A DNA stretch of 64,000 bases. Source: Oscillospiraceae bacterium (GTDB lineage Bacteria; Bacillota_A; Clostridia; Oscillospirales; Ruminococcaceae). The number at the start of each line of letters is the position of its first letter. The first letter of the stretch is position 1. The notes beneath the pieces are model-generated. The model searched no databases. It was not told the DNA's origin and worked only from the letters and a program-made list of their open reading frames with translations. Made by a program: the position numbers and the translations under genes. Location: the NCBI GenBank assembly GCA_017523995.1, contig JAFWUX010000235.1:24769-88768 (forward strand), given 5' to 3'. Shown here piece by piece: positions 42,547 to 51,277 of this stretch.

Positions 42547-44604
42547 TTACCAGCCTCTGCCCGGACCGCCAAACCCGCCGCCCGAAGATGCCGAGCCGGT
42601 GATCTGTGTGCCGCCGGAGACTGTGCCGCCGAGCGTGACGCCGTAAGGACAATCCGCGAGGATTTCCGTACCGCCGGTCACGGATGTGCCGGAATATGCG
42701 GTCGAGTTATCCTTCGAGGAGATACCTGCATTGCCGCCTGCGCTCTTGAATGTAGCGACTGCCTTGCCGGAGCTGTCCTTGATGGTGTAGGTAGTGCCGA
42801 GGTTCGTGTTGCCTGCGGTCATGGTGATATAGGTGCCGCCGGTCTGGGTGATGGTGTAGCCGTCGCCGCCGTCAAGCGGTTCCTGACCGTTACAGAGATA
42901 ATATCCGCCCGTGATATTGATCGGACCGTTCGAGTCGAGACCGTCATGGTCGCCGTTTGCAGAGTTTACAACAACCAGACCGCCGCGCAGCCAGAGCTCA
43001 CCGTAGGAGCTGCTCATGCCGCCGCGACCCCACGGCATATTGTTGCCGCCGCCGGAGCCGTCAGCGCCGCCCGCAGCATTGTAGCCGTCATCGGTGGAGA
43101 CGATGTAGACCGTGCCGCTGTTCTGATAGATATTGACGCCTTCGATGCCCTCATATGCCTTGGAAACATAAATCTGTACATCGTCATAGGTGCCGGCGTT
43201 CTCCGTGCCGATTGTGACATTGTGATCTGCATGGAAACCGTCATCTGCAGTCGCGATGTTGAACACACCGCTGGTCAGCGCCATGCTGCCGCCGCAGTGG
43301 AGCGCGTCATCCGAGGAATCGACCGTGATATGACCGCCTGTGATAGTGATATCACCGGCGCTCTGCCAAGTGGTGCCTGCTTCGTCATAGATGCCGACAG
43401 CCTTGATACCTTTTGCGGAGACATCGGTTTTGCTGGCGTTGCCGTCCATACCCATGCCGCCCCAGCCGCCCTGACCGCCGCCGGTTGTGGTGCCGCCGAA
43501 CGAGGAGCCTTCATAGGTCTTGATCGTGATATCGCCGCCGTTGATCTCAACGCTCTGTTCGCCCTGAATGCCGTCGAGATAGGATGTGATATTGACCGTG
43601 CCGCCGTTGATGCGGACAAATCCCTGATTGACAGCCGTGCCGTCAGATTTTGCGGTGGTTGTGCTGGTGGACTTGATGCCGTCGCCTTTTTCCGCCTTGA
43701 CGGTCAGCTTGAGTGCTTCATAGTTATCTGTTGCATCCGGATCGCCGATGCGGACAGAATCCTTGCCGCGGATGCCGTCGTCAGCAGCCGTGACCTGAAT
43801 ATCGCCGTTCCAGATCTTGATATCATCTTTCGAGACGATGCCGTCTGCGCACTTGCCGTTGACGATCAGTGTACCCTTGCCCTTGAATTTCAGGTCATCG
43901 CAGGAGTAGATCGCGCCGGAGTCGCCGTCTGCATTTGTGTACTCGCTTCCGTCCGTGATCGTGTTGACGGTATCCTTCTTGACTGTGATCACACATTCTT
44001 CGGCGATGGATGCGACATAGATCGGGGAGTCACCGGGATTTGTCAGCGTCAGTCCGCGGAGATTCAGCGTGACCTGTCCTTCCGGATATGCGGTCTTGTC
44101 AACATTCACACAGAGCTGACCGTTTGCGCAGGTGCCGTCCACATCAATTTCACAGGGCTGTGTGATCGTGACAACGGTATTGTTCGTCACGGTGACATTT
44201 TCAGCCTTATCTGCGGCGACTTCGCTGCCGGCAGCGTTTGCCAGCGTGACAGAGCCGTCCGCGAAGGTGACCGCCGCGACTACATTATCAGAAACCGGAT
44301 CCTCAGGCTGCACAGGCGTTTGCGGCTGGTCGGACTGTGAGCCTGTCAGCAGCGCGCGCTTGAGCAGGGTCAGGTCAACCGCGTTGATCACGCCGTCGGT
44401 GTTGTAATCACCGGCTGCGGGATCGGTGAGTTCGCCCTGCGTTGTAAGATACTTCGTGAGCATGACAGCGTCCGCGATTTCCAGTGAATTGCTGCCGTTG
44501 ACATCACCGCTGACCGCAGCAAATACCGGAACCGCCAGTACAGCCGCCATTGCTGAGGCTGCAATCACCGATGCATGTTTTTTCATGCTGTTTTTCTTTT
44601 TCAT
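42547..44604 (-). CDS. secreted Cthe_2159-like beta-helix carbohydrate-binding protein with N-terminal dockerin
   Basis: 685 residues. Signal peptide ~1-30 (ending PVFAA). A dockerin follows at once, ~32-92 (GDVNGSNSLEIADAVMLTKY; DYNTDGVINAVDLTLLKR). Residues ~110-685 are a right-handed beta-helix with repeated short turns such as GDGIKS, DGIQGE, DDALHC, DDGFHA and GDHDGLDSNG, characteristic of the Cthe_2159 family (DUF4353), polysaccharide-lyase-like proteins that bind cellulose and pectin. A Gly-rich tail ends FGGPGRGW. An N-terminal dockerin is rare. GAAAGGATG lies 9 bases before ATG 44604; the ATG at 44613 overlaps that site. Confidence 0.9.
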   Translation of the reverse strand: MKKKNSMKKHASVIAASAMAAVLAVPVFAAVSGDVNGSNSLEIADAVMLTKYLTTQGELTDPAAGDYNTDGVINAVDLTLLKRALLTGSQSDQPQTPVQPEDPVSDNVVAAVTFADGSVTLANAAGSEVAADKAENVTVTNNTVVTITQPCEIDVDGTCANGQLCVNVDKTAYPEGQVTLNLRGLTLTNPGDSPIYVASIAEECVITVKKDTVNTITDGSEYTNADGDSGAIYSCDDLKFKGKGTLIVNGKCADGIVSKDDIKIWNGDIQVTAADDGIRGKDSVRIGDPDATDNYEALKLTVKAEKGDGIKSTSTTTAKSDGTAVNQGFVRINGGTVNITSYLDGIQGEQSVEINGGDITIKTYEGSSFGGTTTGGGQGGWGGMGMDGNASKTDVSAKGIKAVGIYDEAGTTWQSAGDITITGGHITVDSSDDALHCGGSMALTSGVFNIATADDGFHADHNVTIGTENAGTYDDVQIYVSKAYEGIEGVNIYQNSGTVYIVSTDDGYNAAGGADGSGGGNNMPWGRGGMSSSYGELWLRGGLVVVNSANGDHDGLDSNGPINITGGYYLCNGQEPLDGGDGYTITQTGGTYITMTAGNTNLGTTYTIKDSSGKAVATFKSAGGNAGISSKDNSTAYSGTSVTGGTEILADCPYGVTLGGTVSGGTQITGSASSGGGFGGPGRGW

Positions 44605-44989
44605 GGTTTTCATCCTTTCATATGGTAATTATTTCCCGTCCACGGGTCAATCTCCCTTTGATGTTTTTATCATACCACTGTTTACTGAAACGATGCTGAA
44701 AATGTGTGAAATTATTGCAATTTCGTTTGAAATTGCAATATCATACCAATTTCAGAAATATTCGGCGAAACTGCGATATTTCTGCAGTGCACGATTCGTA
44801 CATTTTTAAGATTCGAGACCGAAAATCAGACAGAATTGCGATTTCAGCCTGAAAAAGATCGCTTACTTTTTATCTCTTTTTTATGATTGATTCCGGAATC
44901 GGCTGATAGATTGCGTATCAAACCGGTCTTCGGAAATCAGTTGAAATCTTGTGCAAAATCACGAAAATATCGGAATTTGCAGAAACATC
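44605..44989. other. AT-rich intergenic region
   Basis: About 385 bases upstream of the thrS promoter and of the - dockerin gene. Rich in GAAAT/ATTTC repeats. I see no gene, convincing hairpin or consensus promoter for the - gene here. Confidence 0.5.
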
Positions 44990-45018
44990 TTGACTTTTTG
45001 GTTCGATTTGCGTATAAT
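44990..45018 (+). promoter_or_regulatory. promoter of the T-box/thrS transcript
   Basis: TTGACT (44990-44995), 17-bp spacer, TATAAT (45013-45018). Confidence 0.85.
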
Positions 45019-45024
45019 GAAACT

Positions 45025-45263
45025 AATCAAAGGCTTTCGCGTACGAAAGCAGAGGATATGTCGCAAAGGAGCGCTCATCTGACAGAGAGGATGCTGACCC
45101 GCTGAAAGGCATCTGATGATCTCTTTTCCGGTACCACCGCTGCTGCGAGAGTGTATGGGAATGAGAAAACGCTCGGGTGGAACCGTGCGCGTTTGTACTC
45201 TAAGATAAGAGAAACAAACCGTACCCCGAACAGCTTTAGGACTGTTCGGAGTACGGTCTTTTT
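45025..45263 (+). promoter_or_regulatory. T-box riboswitch controlling thrS
   Basis: The conserved T-box sequence GGGTGGAACCGTG is at 45175-45187. Stem I can close through TCGCA (45061-45065)/TGCGA (45144-45148) and AGCG (45070-45073)/CGCT (45138-45141), placing the Thr codon ACC (45133-45135 or 45136-45138) in the specifier loop. A terminator follows: 15-bp stem 45219-45233/45242-45256 with one mismatch, then TCTTTTT. Uncharged tRNA-Thr should stabilise the antiterminator and allow thrS transcription. Confidence 0.93.
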
Positions 45264-45304
45264 ATTGCCGTGATCCGAACCAACATCAAAACGGAGGGAT
45301 TTAT

Positions 45305-47239
45305 ATGAAAATCACGTTTGCAGACGGCAGCTTTGAGAGCGCCGCACCCGTCACGGTCTATGATGCCGCAAAAGAGGCAGGCGTCATCGCACGCGAGCAC
45401 ATTGCTGCACTTGTCAACGGTCAGCCCGCTGACCTGACGCAGGAACTGACCGCTGATGCGGATGTCAAGCTGCTGACCTTTGAGGACAAAGAGGGCAGAC
45501 ACATCTTCAATCACACGGCAGCACACATTCTGGCACAGGCTGTCAAGCGCCTGTATCCGGAGGTTAAGCTGACGATCGGTCCGGCAATCGACCGCGGCTT
45601 CTATTACGATTTCGATACGGAAAAGCCGTTCAACGCAGATACGCTGACGGCACTCGAAGCAGAGATGAAGAAGATCGTCAAGGAGAATCTTCGCATTGAG
45701 CGCTTCACGCTGCCGAAGGATGAGGCAATCAAGCTGATGCAGGAGCGCGGCGAATCCTATAAGGTACAGCTCATCGAAGAGCTGCCGGAGGGCGAGACGA
45801 TCAGCTTCTACAAGCAGGGCGAATATACCGATCTCTGCGTCGGTCCGCACCTCTTTGCAACGGGTCTTGTCAAGGCATTCAAGCTGACCTCATGTACGGG
45901 TGCATACTGGAAGGGCGACCAGAACAACAAGCAGCTCACGCGTGTTTACGGTGTTGCATTCCCGAAGAAGGAGCAGCTCAAGGAGCATCTCGATATGCTC
46001 GAGGAGGCAAAGAACCGCGATCACAACAAGATCGGCAGAGAGCTCGGCTACTTCACAACGGTTGATTACATCGGTCAGGGTCTTCCGATCATGCTGCCGA
46101 AGGGCGCAAGAGTGATTCAGCTTCTACAGCGCTGGGTTGAGGACTATGAGCAGTCCAAGGGCTGCCAGCTGACCAAGACGCCGCTCTTTGCAAAGCGCGA
46201 TCTCTATAAGATTTCCGGTCACTGGGATCATTATCTTGACGGCATGTTCGTCATGGGCGATCCGCACGATGAGGAGAAGGAATGCTTTGCACTCCGCCCG
46301 ATGACCTGCCCGTTCCAGTATCAGGTCTTCCTGAACAAGCAGCGTTCCTATAAGGAACTGCCGATGCGTCTGACGGAGACCTCGACGCTGTTCCGCAATG
46401 AGGATTCCGGCGAGATGCACGGTCTGATCCGTGTCCGTCAGTTCACGATCTCCGAAGGTCACTTCATCATCCGTCCGGATCAGCTCGAGGAGGAGTTCAA
46501 GTTCTGCCTCGAAATGGCAAAGTATATGCTTGATACGGTCGGTCTTCTTGAGGACTGCACGTTCCGTTTCTCCCAGTGGGATCCGGCAAACCCGAAGAAC
46601 AAGTACGAGGGTACTGCCGAGCAGTGGAACATCGCGCAGGATACGATGGGCAAGATTCTCGATCACCTCGGACTCGATTACGAGATTGGTATCGACGAGG
46701 CTGCGTTCTACGGTCCGAAGCTGGATATCCAGTATAAGAATGTCTTTGGCAAAGAGGATACGCTCGTCACGATCCAGATTGACATGCTGCTTGCAGAGCG
46801 CTTCGGCATGTACTATATTGATAAGGACGGTCAGAAGAAGCTGCCGTATATCATCCACAGAACGTCGCTCGGCTGCTATGAGCGTACACTTGCTTACATG
46901 CTCGAGAAGTATTCCGGCGTGCTGCCGCTCTGGCTTGCTCCGGAGCAGGTTCGTCTGCTGCCGATCGGTGAGGAGCATGTCGCATATGCACAGGAATTTG
47001 CAGATAAGCTCACGGCTGCGGGCATGCGTGTCACGGTCGATACCGAGGACAGAAACATCGGCACGAAGATCAAGAATGCACGTTTCGACCGCATTCCGTA
47101 TATGCTCATCATCGGCGACAACGAGGTCAAGGAGAACGGCGTGACGGTTCGCTCCCGCAAGGAGGGCGAGCTCGGCTGCCTCAAACTCGACGATGTGTTC
47201 AGCAAGCTCATTACAGAGGTTGCAACGAAGGCAAAATAA
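45305..47239 (+). CDS. thrS: threonyl-tRNA synthetase
   Basis: 644 residues, normal length. Order: TGS domain ~1-60, editing/SAD domain ~65-225 (HTAAHILAQAVKRL), catalytic class II core ~245-535, C-terminal anticodon-binding domain ~545-640. Visible motifs: MLPKGARVI near motif 1; FRNEDSGEMHGLIRVRQFT, motif 2; and HRTSLGCYERTLAYMLE, motif 3. It attaches threonine to tRNA-Thr and removes mischarged serine. CGGAGGG precedes the ATG. Monocistronic, controlled by the T-box just upstream. Confidence 0.98.
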   Translation: MKITFADGSFESAAPVTVYDAAKEAGVIAREHIAALVNGQPADLTQELTADADVKLLTFEDKEGRHIFNHTAAHILAQAVKRLYPEVKLTIGPAIDRGFYYDFDTEKPFNADTLTALEAEMKKIVKENLRIERFTLPKDEAIKLMQERGESYKVQLIEELPEGETISFYKQGEYTDLCVGPHLFATGLVKAFKLTSCTGAYWKGDQNNKQLTRVYGVAFPKKEQLKEHLDMLEEAKNRDHNKIGRELGYFTTVDYIGQGLPIMLPKGARVIQLLQRWVEDYEQSKGCQLTKTPLFAKRDLYKISGHWDHYLDGMFVMGDPHDEEKECFALRPMTCPFQYQVFLNKQRSYKELPMRLTETSTLFRNEDSGEMHGLIRVRQFTISEGHFIIRPDQLEEEFKFCLEMAKYMLDTVGLLEDCTFRFSQWDPANPKNKYEGTAEQWNIAQDTMGKILDHLGLDYEIGIDEAAFYGPKLDIQYKNVFGKEDTLVTIQIDMLLAERFGMYYIDKDGQKKLPYIIHRTSLGCYERTLAYMLEKYSGVLPLWLAPEQVRLLPIGEEHVAYAQEFADKLTAAGMRVTVDTEDRNIGTKIKNARFDRIPYMLIIGDNEVKENGVTVRSRKEGELGCLKLDDVFSKLITEVATKAK

Positions 47240-47253
47240 TTCCAGATATCACG

Positions 47254-47292
47254 AAATCCGCGGAGCAGTTCAGCGCTGTTCGGCGGATTTTT
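47254..47292 (+). terminator. thrS terminator
   Basis: AAATCCGC (47254-47261) pairs with GCGGATTT (47283-47290), with further partial pairing inside. Ends in TTTT. Confidence 0.8.
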
Positions 47293-47317
47293 CATCGGTT
47301 CCGGAATGTTGAAACGG

Positions 47318-47346
47318 TTGACTTTTTCGCTTTCATGTGATATAAT
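47318..47346 (+). promoter_or_regulatory. promoter of mgtE
   Basis: TTGACT (47318-47323), 17-bp spacer, TATAAT (47341-47346). The mRNA leader would be about 250 bases. Confidence 0.85.
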
Positions 47347-47352
47347 GTTACT

Positions 47353-47533
47353 GTTGCAAAACTGATGTATAAGTGAGGTGAGGATCGTGGCAAACGGTGA
47401 CAGTTGTGGTACAAACGGGCGATTACCGCAGATACGGCGGAGCGTTTCGGGCATGGCTGCATCAGGAGCTGCGCCGATCCTCTGACCGTATTTCCGGCTG
47501 CCTTGTTTGTATCCGTACAGACAAGGATTTTTT
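47353..47533 (+). promoter_or_regulatory. structured mgtE leader with internal terminator (riboswitch candidate)
   Basis: GAGGATCG (47380-47387) is complementary to CGATCCTC (47475-47482), closing an ~87-base domain. A terminator hairpin follows at 47501-47526 (CCTTGT/ACAAGG plus TGTA/TACA) with ATTTTTTA. A promoter, an aptamer-sized domain and a terminator in front of a Mg2+ transporter suggest Mg2+-sensing attenuation. Known mgtE leaders are usually M-box; I could not find its conserved core here apart from a GGTGAGG string, so the class is open. Confidence 0.55.
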
Positions 47534-47601
47534 ATGCCCATTTGTCCGTTGCTGTCATGAGATCGCAGCAGATTTCATGAATCTATACGGAGGAGAAAGC
47601 A

Positions 47602-49041
47602 ATGGCAATGGAAGAAAAGCTGACAGATGTGCTCGAGGCGGAGGAGGCTGCTGCACTGAAGCCTGATTATGAGCACGAGATCATTGAAATCATCCGGGGG
47701 AATGCGTCCCCGAAGGCGATTCAGGCAAAACTCGATGATTATCACGCGAATGATATCGCGGAGGTCATGGGTGATCTGAATGCGACGGAGCGGAAAAAGC
47801 TCTACCGCGTCTGCGGCACGCCGATGCTCGCTGAGGTCTTCGAGTATCTGGAGGAGGAGGCTGCAGGGCGCTATCTGAACGAAATGGATCTGCAGAAGGC
47901 AGCAGCCGTCATTGCGGCGCTCGATACCGACACGGCAGCCGGTGTTCTGCATGAGATTGACAAGGAACGCCGCTCGCTGCTGATCGAAATGCTGCCCGCG
48001 GATATCCGCCGCGAGATTCGCATGATCGCGTCTTTTGACGAGGACGAGATCGGCAGCAAGATGACAACCAACTGCATCATCATCCGCGAGAATCTGTCGA
48101 TCAAGCAGGCAATGAATGAGCTTGTGCGGCAGGCGGAGACAAATGACAATATCTCGACGCTGTTTGTTGTCGATGAGAACGGCGCGTATTACGGCGCAAT
48201 CGACCTGAAAGAGCTGATCACGGCGCGCAACAGTGTGCCGCTTGAAAATCTGATTTCCACATCCTTCCCGTATGTCTACGCGCATGAGGCGATTGACGAT
48301 TGTATCGAAAAGCTGAAGGATTATTCCGAGGATTCGATTCCGGTGCTGGATAACAGCAACCAGATGCTTGGCGTTATCACGGCGGCAAGCCTGATTGAAG
48401 TTGTCGATGACGAAATGGGCGAGGACTACGCAAAGTTTGCAGGTCTGACCGCGGAGGAGGATCTGCAGGAGCCGCTCGGCAGAAGCATGAAAAAACGTCT
48501 GCCGTGGCTGCTGATTCTGCTCTGTCTGGGCATGCTCGTCTCGAGTGTGGTCGGCATTTTTGAGCAGGTGATCTCGCAGCTCACGCTGATCATGGCATTC
48601 CAGTCGCTGATTCTGGATATGGCGGGCAATGTCGGCACACAGTCGCTTGCCGTGACAATCCGCGTCCTGATGGATGAAACGCTGACCTTCGGGCAGAAGA
48701 TGAAGCTTGTCGGCAAGGAGATGCGCGTCGGACTTTGCAACGGTCTGCTGCTCGGCATCCTTTCGTTTCTCATGGTCGGCGGATATATCGTACTGTTCAA
48801 GCACAAGACGCTCGGCTTTGGATTTGCAGTTTCGGGCTGCATCGGACTTTCGCTCGTGATTGCGATGCTGATTTCGAGCGCAGTCGGCACATTGATTCCG
48901 CTGTTTTTCAAGAAGATCAAGGTTGATCCGGCAGTCGCATCCGGTCCGCTGATTACAACGGTCAATGACCTTGTTGCGGTTGTGACCTATTACGGCATGA
49001 GCTGGATTCTGCTGCTCAATGTCCTGCATCTGCATGAATAA
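47602..49041 (+). CDS. mgtE: MgtE-type magnesium channel/transporter
   Basis: 479 residues, full length. N-terminal helical MgtE_N domain ~35-150, a CBS pair ~150-275 (the Mg2+ sensor that gates the pore), a linker helix, then five membrane helices ~300-479. The pore helix QSLILDMAGNVGTQSLAV near residue 345 carries the family's Mg2+ selectivity sequence. It imports Mg2+ down its gradient and closes when cytosolic Mg2+ is high. GGAGGAGAAAG precedes the start. The long leader suggests additional RNA-level control. Confidence 0.95.
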   Translation: MAMEEKLTDVLEAEEAAALKPDYEHEIIEIIRGNASPKAIQAKLDDYHANDIAEVMGDLNATERKKLYRVCGTPMLAEVFEYLEEEAAGRYLNEMDLQKAAAVIAALDTDTAAGVLHEIDKERRSLLIEMLPADIRREIRMIASFDEDEIGSKMTTNCIIIRENLSIKQAMNELVRQAETNDNISTLFVVDENGAYYGAIDLKELITARNSVPLENLISTSFPYVYAHEAIDDCIEKLKDYSEDSIPVLDNSNQMLGVITAASLIEVVDDEMGEDYAKFAGLTAEEDLQEPLGRSMKKRLPWLLILLCLGMLVSSVVGIFEQVISQLTLIMAFQSLILDMAGNVGTQSLAVTIRVLMDETLTFGQKMKLVGKEMRVGLCNGLLLGILSFLMVGGYIVLFKHKTLGFGFAVSGCIGLSLVIAMLISSAVGTLIPLFFKKIKVDPAVASGPLITTVNDLVAVVTYYGMSWILLLNVLHLHE

Positions 49042-49046
49042 AAATA

Positions 49047-49080
49047 TCCCCGGGGCGTTTTGAATCGCCTCGGGGACTTT
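49047..49080. terminator. bidirectional terminator between mgtE and the YwqG gene
   Basis: 11-base arms 49047-49057/49066-49076 with one mismatch and an 8-base loop. Flanked by CTTTGT on + and by A-rich sequence that gives Ts on -. Confidence 0.8.
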
Positions 49081-49084
49081 GTAT

Positions 49085-49999
49085 TTAGTCCAGATCAAAA
49101 TCAATGGTGCAGCGGAAATCGCCGCGGCGGATTGCTTCCGCATCCGCGAGAATATACAGCGCACAGATTATGCCGACATCGACTCTGAATTGAAGAATAC
49201 AGATTTGATTATCCGTGAGCTCCGGCGCATTGGCACCGCTCGGAAATCCCAGCATCCGCGTATCATAAATCCGGTTCTCGACAGCCTCATAATAGGCGTC
49301 CGATTTGGAAGAATCGCCGTCTGCCGGTTCGTATTCTTCGGCAATGTATTCAGCTTCGCGGTCATATTCATAGTTTGCAGAAAATGACAGTCCCTTTTCT
49401 GCAAAGAGTTTCTGATAATCAGGATCAACTGCACAGGGCGGCGGAGTCGGACGCAGTGCGGACAGATCGCCGTCGTAATAATAAATCGCATACTGCTCCG
49501 TCAGCCCGTCGCCGTCCGGCGTGTTGGTGATATAGCGATTGGATTCCGCCGCAGTCGAAAGGTCGCCGCTCCAGAAGATCCACAGCATGCCGCTTTCAGG
49601 AAGCCGATGTTCACGGTCAAACGGTGCAGTTTCCGCGAGATTGATCTGCGCACAGAGCTGCATGGCTTTGCGCGGAATATGCTCTGAATCACCGGTCTGA
49701 TGCCGGATTTCGACTTTGCCGTCCGGATGAATCACTTTGAACGGGCGGTTTTTGGTATGCGTATAGCCGCTCAAGACAGGATAGGGGATTTCGGGCGGCA
49801 GATCGGGGATACCGCCGCGTTTGCTGCATCCGACCGTACACGGCATATCGCTTTCAAGGATCCGGATTGCATTGCGGCGATGCGGTCTGAGCTGTTCCAG
49901 CAGATCAGCGGCGCCGTCTGCGATCAGACGGTCAAAAAGCGAATCTGCGGCGGCGTCTTCCTTCGCACGCCTCTGATTATATGCATTCAGAATATCCAT
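49085..49999 (-). CDS. YwqG family (DUF1963) protein
   Basis: 304 residues, cytosolic. Recognised from KAMQLCAQINLAE and LPESGMLWIFW, the conserved core of YwqG/DUF1963, and from the GCSKRGGIPDLPPEIPYP substrate-like loop. The biochemical role of the family is unknown. It begins 3 bases after the CorA-like stop, with AGAGGAAA inside that gene's end, so the two are co-translated. Confidence 0.85.
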   Translation of the reverse strand: MDILNAYNQRRAKEDAAADSLFDRLIADGAADLLEQLRPHRRNAIRILESDMPCTVGCSKRGGIPDLPPEIPYPVLSGYTHTKNRPFKVIHPDGKVEIRHQTGDSEHIPRKAMQLCAQINLAETAPFDREHRLPESGMLWIFWSGDLSTAAESNRYITNTPDGDGLTEQYAIYYYDGDLSALRPTPPPCAVDPDYQKLFAEKGLSFSANYEYDREAEYIAEEYEPADGDSSKSDAYYEAVENRIYDTRMLGFPSGANAPELTDNQICILQFRVDVGIICALYILADAEAIRRGDFRCTIDFDLD

Positions 50000-50002
50000 A
50001 GA

Positions 50003-50935
50003 TCAGAATTTCCTCTTGCGCAGCAGAATATATGCGGTAATTGTGGTCAGGATTGCGGTAATCAGCACAGCGTATACCCACGAGCTTTTGAACGGAAGCG
50101 TATCAGTATTGATGCCGTAAAATGCGAAGATGATATTCGGGATTTCGATGATTACGGTGATGATGGTCAAGCGCCACATGACGGAGTTCTGGTTATTCGC
50201 AATGACATATGAAAAAGCATCCATCATAGCGGAGATAACGCCGCTGTAGATTGTCGCCATCTCGACCGCCTGCCGGAACTCAATGCCGACATCGTCCATG
50301 AGGTCTTCGTCTTCCGGATAGAGCTTTAACGCCCTGCCGCGCTGAATTTTCTCGATTGTAACAAGATTTGCTTTGAGCGATGTGGTGAAGTAAACGAGAG
50401 ATTTTTCGAGCCCCATGAGCTGCACAATCTCCTGATTTTTCATCGCGCCGCTGAGCTCCTGCTCCATCGAATAGGAAATCTTGTCGATCTGTTTGAGGTA
50501 AAAGACAAAGCCTGCGGAAATCTGCATCAGAATCTGCAGGATAAAGCGCGTCCGGAACTGCGTCTGGATATTGGAGATTTTGCCGTCCGCCATTGCGCCG
50601 AGCACCTGATTGCGCCGCAGTGAAATGGTGAACACAAAATCACCCTTATTGATGATGCCGAGCGGAACGGTGTAGAACTGGAAGGTATCGCTCTTTTCGA
50701 TTTTCTCGGCGACAGCGGTGTCAACGATGATCAGCGTCTGACCGTCCTCGCGTTCGATACGGGAAGACTCCTCCTCGTCCAGGCAGGAGCGGACGAAACC
50801 GGTATCGAGCCCGAATTCATCGGTGAGCGTCTGGATTTCATCCTGTGTCGGTTCATAGCAGGAAATCCAGCAGCCTGCTTCGGCTTTCTCAAGCTGACAG
50901 AGCTTTCCGTCGATCGTTTTATAGATGTGGATCAT
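50003..50935 (-). CDS. CorA-like divalent metal channel with GIN in place of GMN
   Basis: 310 residues: a cytosolic alpha/beta funnel ~1-240 and two C-terminal membrane helices. The signature loop after the first helix reads AFYGINTDTLPF, so the nearly invariant Gly-Met-Asn of CorA is Gly-Ile-Asn. Relatives with altered GMN exist, but ion selectivity and conductance may differ. GGGAGGTC precedes the ATG. It shares an operon with the YwqG gene and lies near mgtE, which suggests a cluster for Mg2+ or another divalent ion. Confidence 0.88.
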   Translation of the reverse strand: MIHIYKTIDGKLCQLEKAEAGCWISCYEPTQDEIQTLTDEFGLDTGFVRSCLDEEESSRIEREDGQTLIIVDTAVAEKIEKSDTFQFYTVPLGIINKGDFVFTISLRRNQVLGAMADGKISNIQTQFRTRFILQILMQISAGFVFYLKQIDKISYSMEQELSGAMKNQEIVQLMGLEKSLVYFTTSLKANLVTIEKIQRGRALKLYPEDEDLMDDVGIEFRQAVEMATIYSGVISAMMDAFSYVIANNQNSVMWRLTIITVIIEIPNIIFAFYGINTDTLPFKSSWVYAVLITAILTTITAYILLRKRKF

Positions 50936-51050
50936 GGCTGTTTGACCTCCCGTTTATCATAGATTTGTTACAACTTACGGGAAAAGTTGCAAATAGGTGA
51001 CAACTTGTTCTCAATATAGGGAGAATTTGTTGACAGATTAAGGAAAACTA

Positions 51051-51079
51051 TTGATTTTCGCCGCTGTATCCGGTATACT
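51051..51079 (+). promoter_or_regulatory. promoter of the candidate small RNA
   Basis: TTGATT (51051-51056), 17-bp spacer, TATACT (51074-51079). The next + strand gene is more than 1.5 kb away, beyond a terminator. Confidence 0.7.
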
Positions 51080-51085
51080 ATGGTC

Positions 51086-51240
51086 AAGAGGAGCGAAACC
51101 GGCGCAGCGAGTCAGGCGCGGCAAAGGAATTGCCGATCTTATGTGGAAATGTGTTTCAATCGAACGTGCATTTACAGGTCCATTGTTACAACCTTCAAGA
51201 AATCGGCTCTGCTGCGCCAACAGCGGAGCCACTTTTTTTG
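51086..51240 (+). ncRNA. candidate stand-alone small RNA (~150 nt)
   Basis: Between a good promoter and a terminator (stem 51205-51214/51221-51230, 6-base loop, then ACTTTTTTT) lie about 150 transcribed bases with no convincing ORF. GGCGCAGC (51101-51108) is the exact complement of GCTGCGCC (51211-51218), so the ends can pair, in competition with the terminator. A local hairpin CGGCAA/TTGCCG is at 51119-51135. I compared by memory with 6S, SRP, T-box and common riboswitches and saw no match. The adjacent gap (50936-51050) holds only CAACTT/AAGTTG repeats upstream of corA. Confidence 0.55.
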
Positions 51241-51277
51241 CACGCTGTTCAATCGGGATGCAATCACAAAAGCAGAA

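Noticed and set aside
47353..47533. Firm call of an M-box riboswitch
   Set aside because: Only the GGTGAGG string resembles M-box; the conserved core was not found, so I kept it as a candidate only.
47397..47666. 89-residue ORF in the mgtE leader
   Set aside because: Overlaps the terminator hairpin and the mgtE start in another frame; the region fits a structured RNA better.
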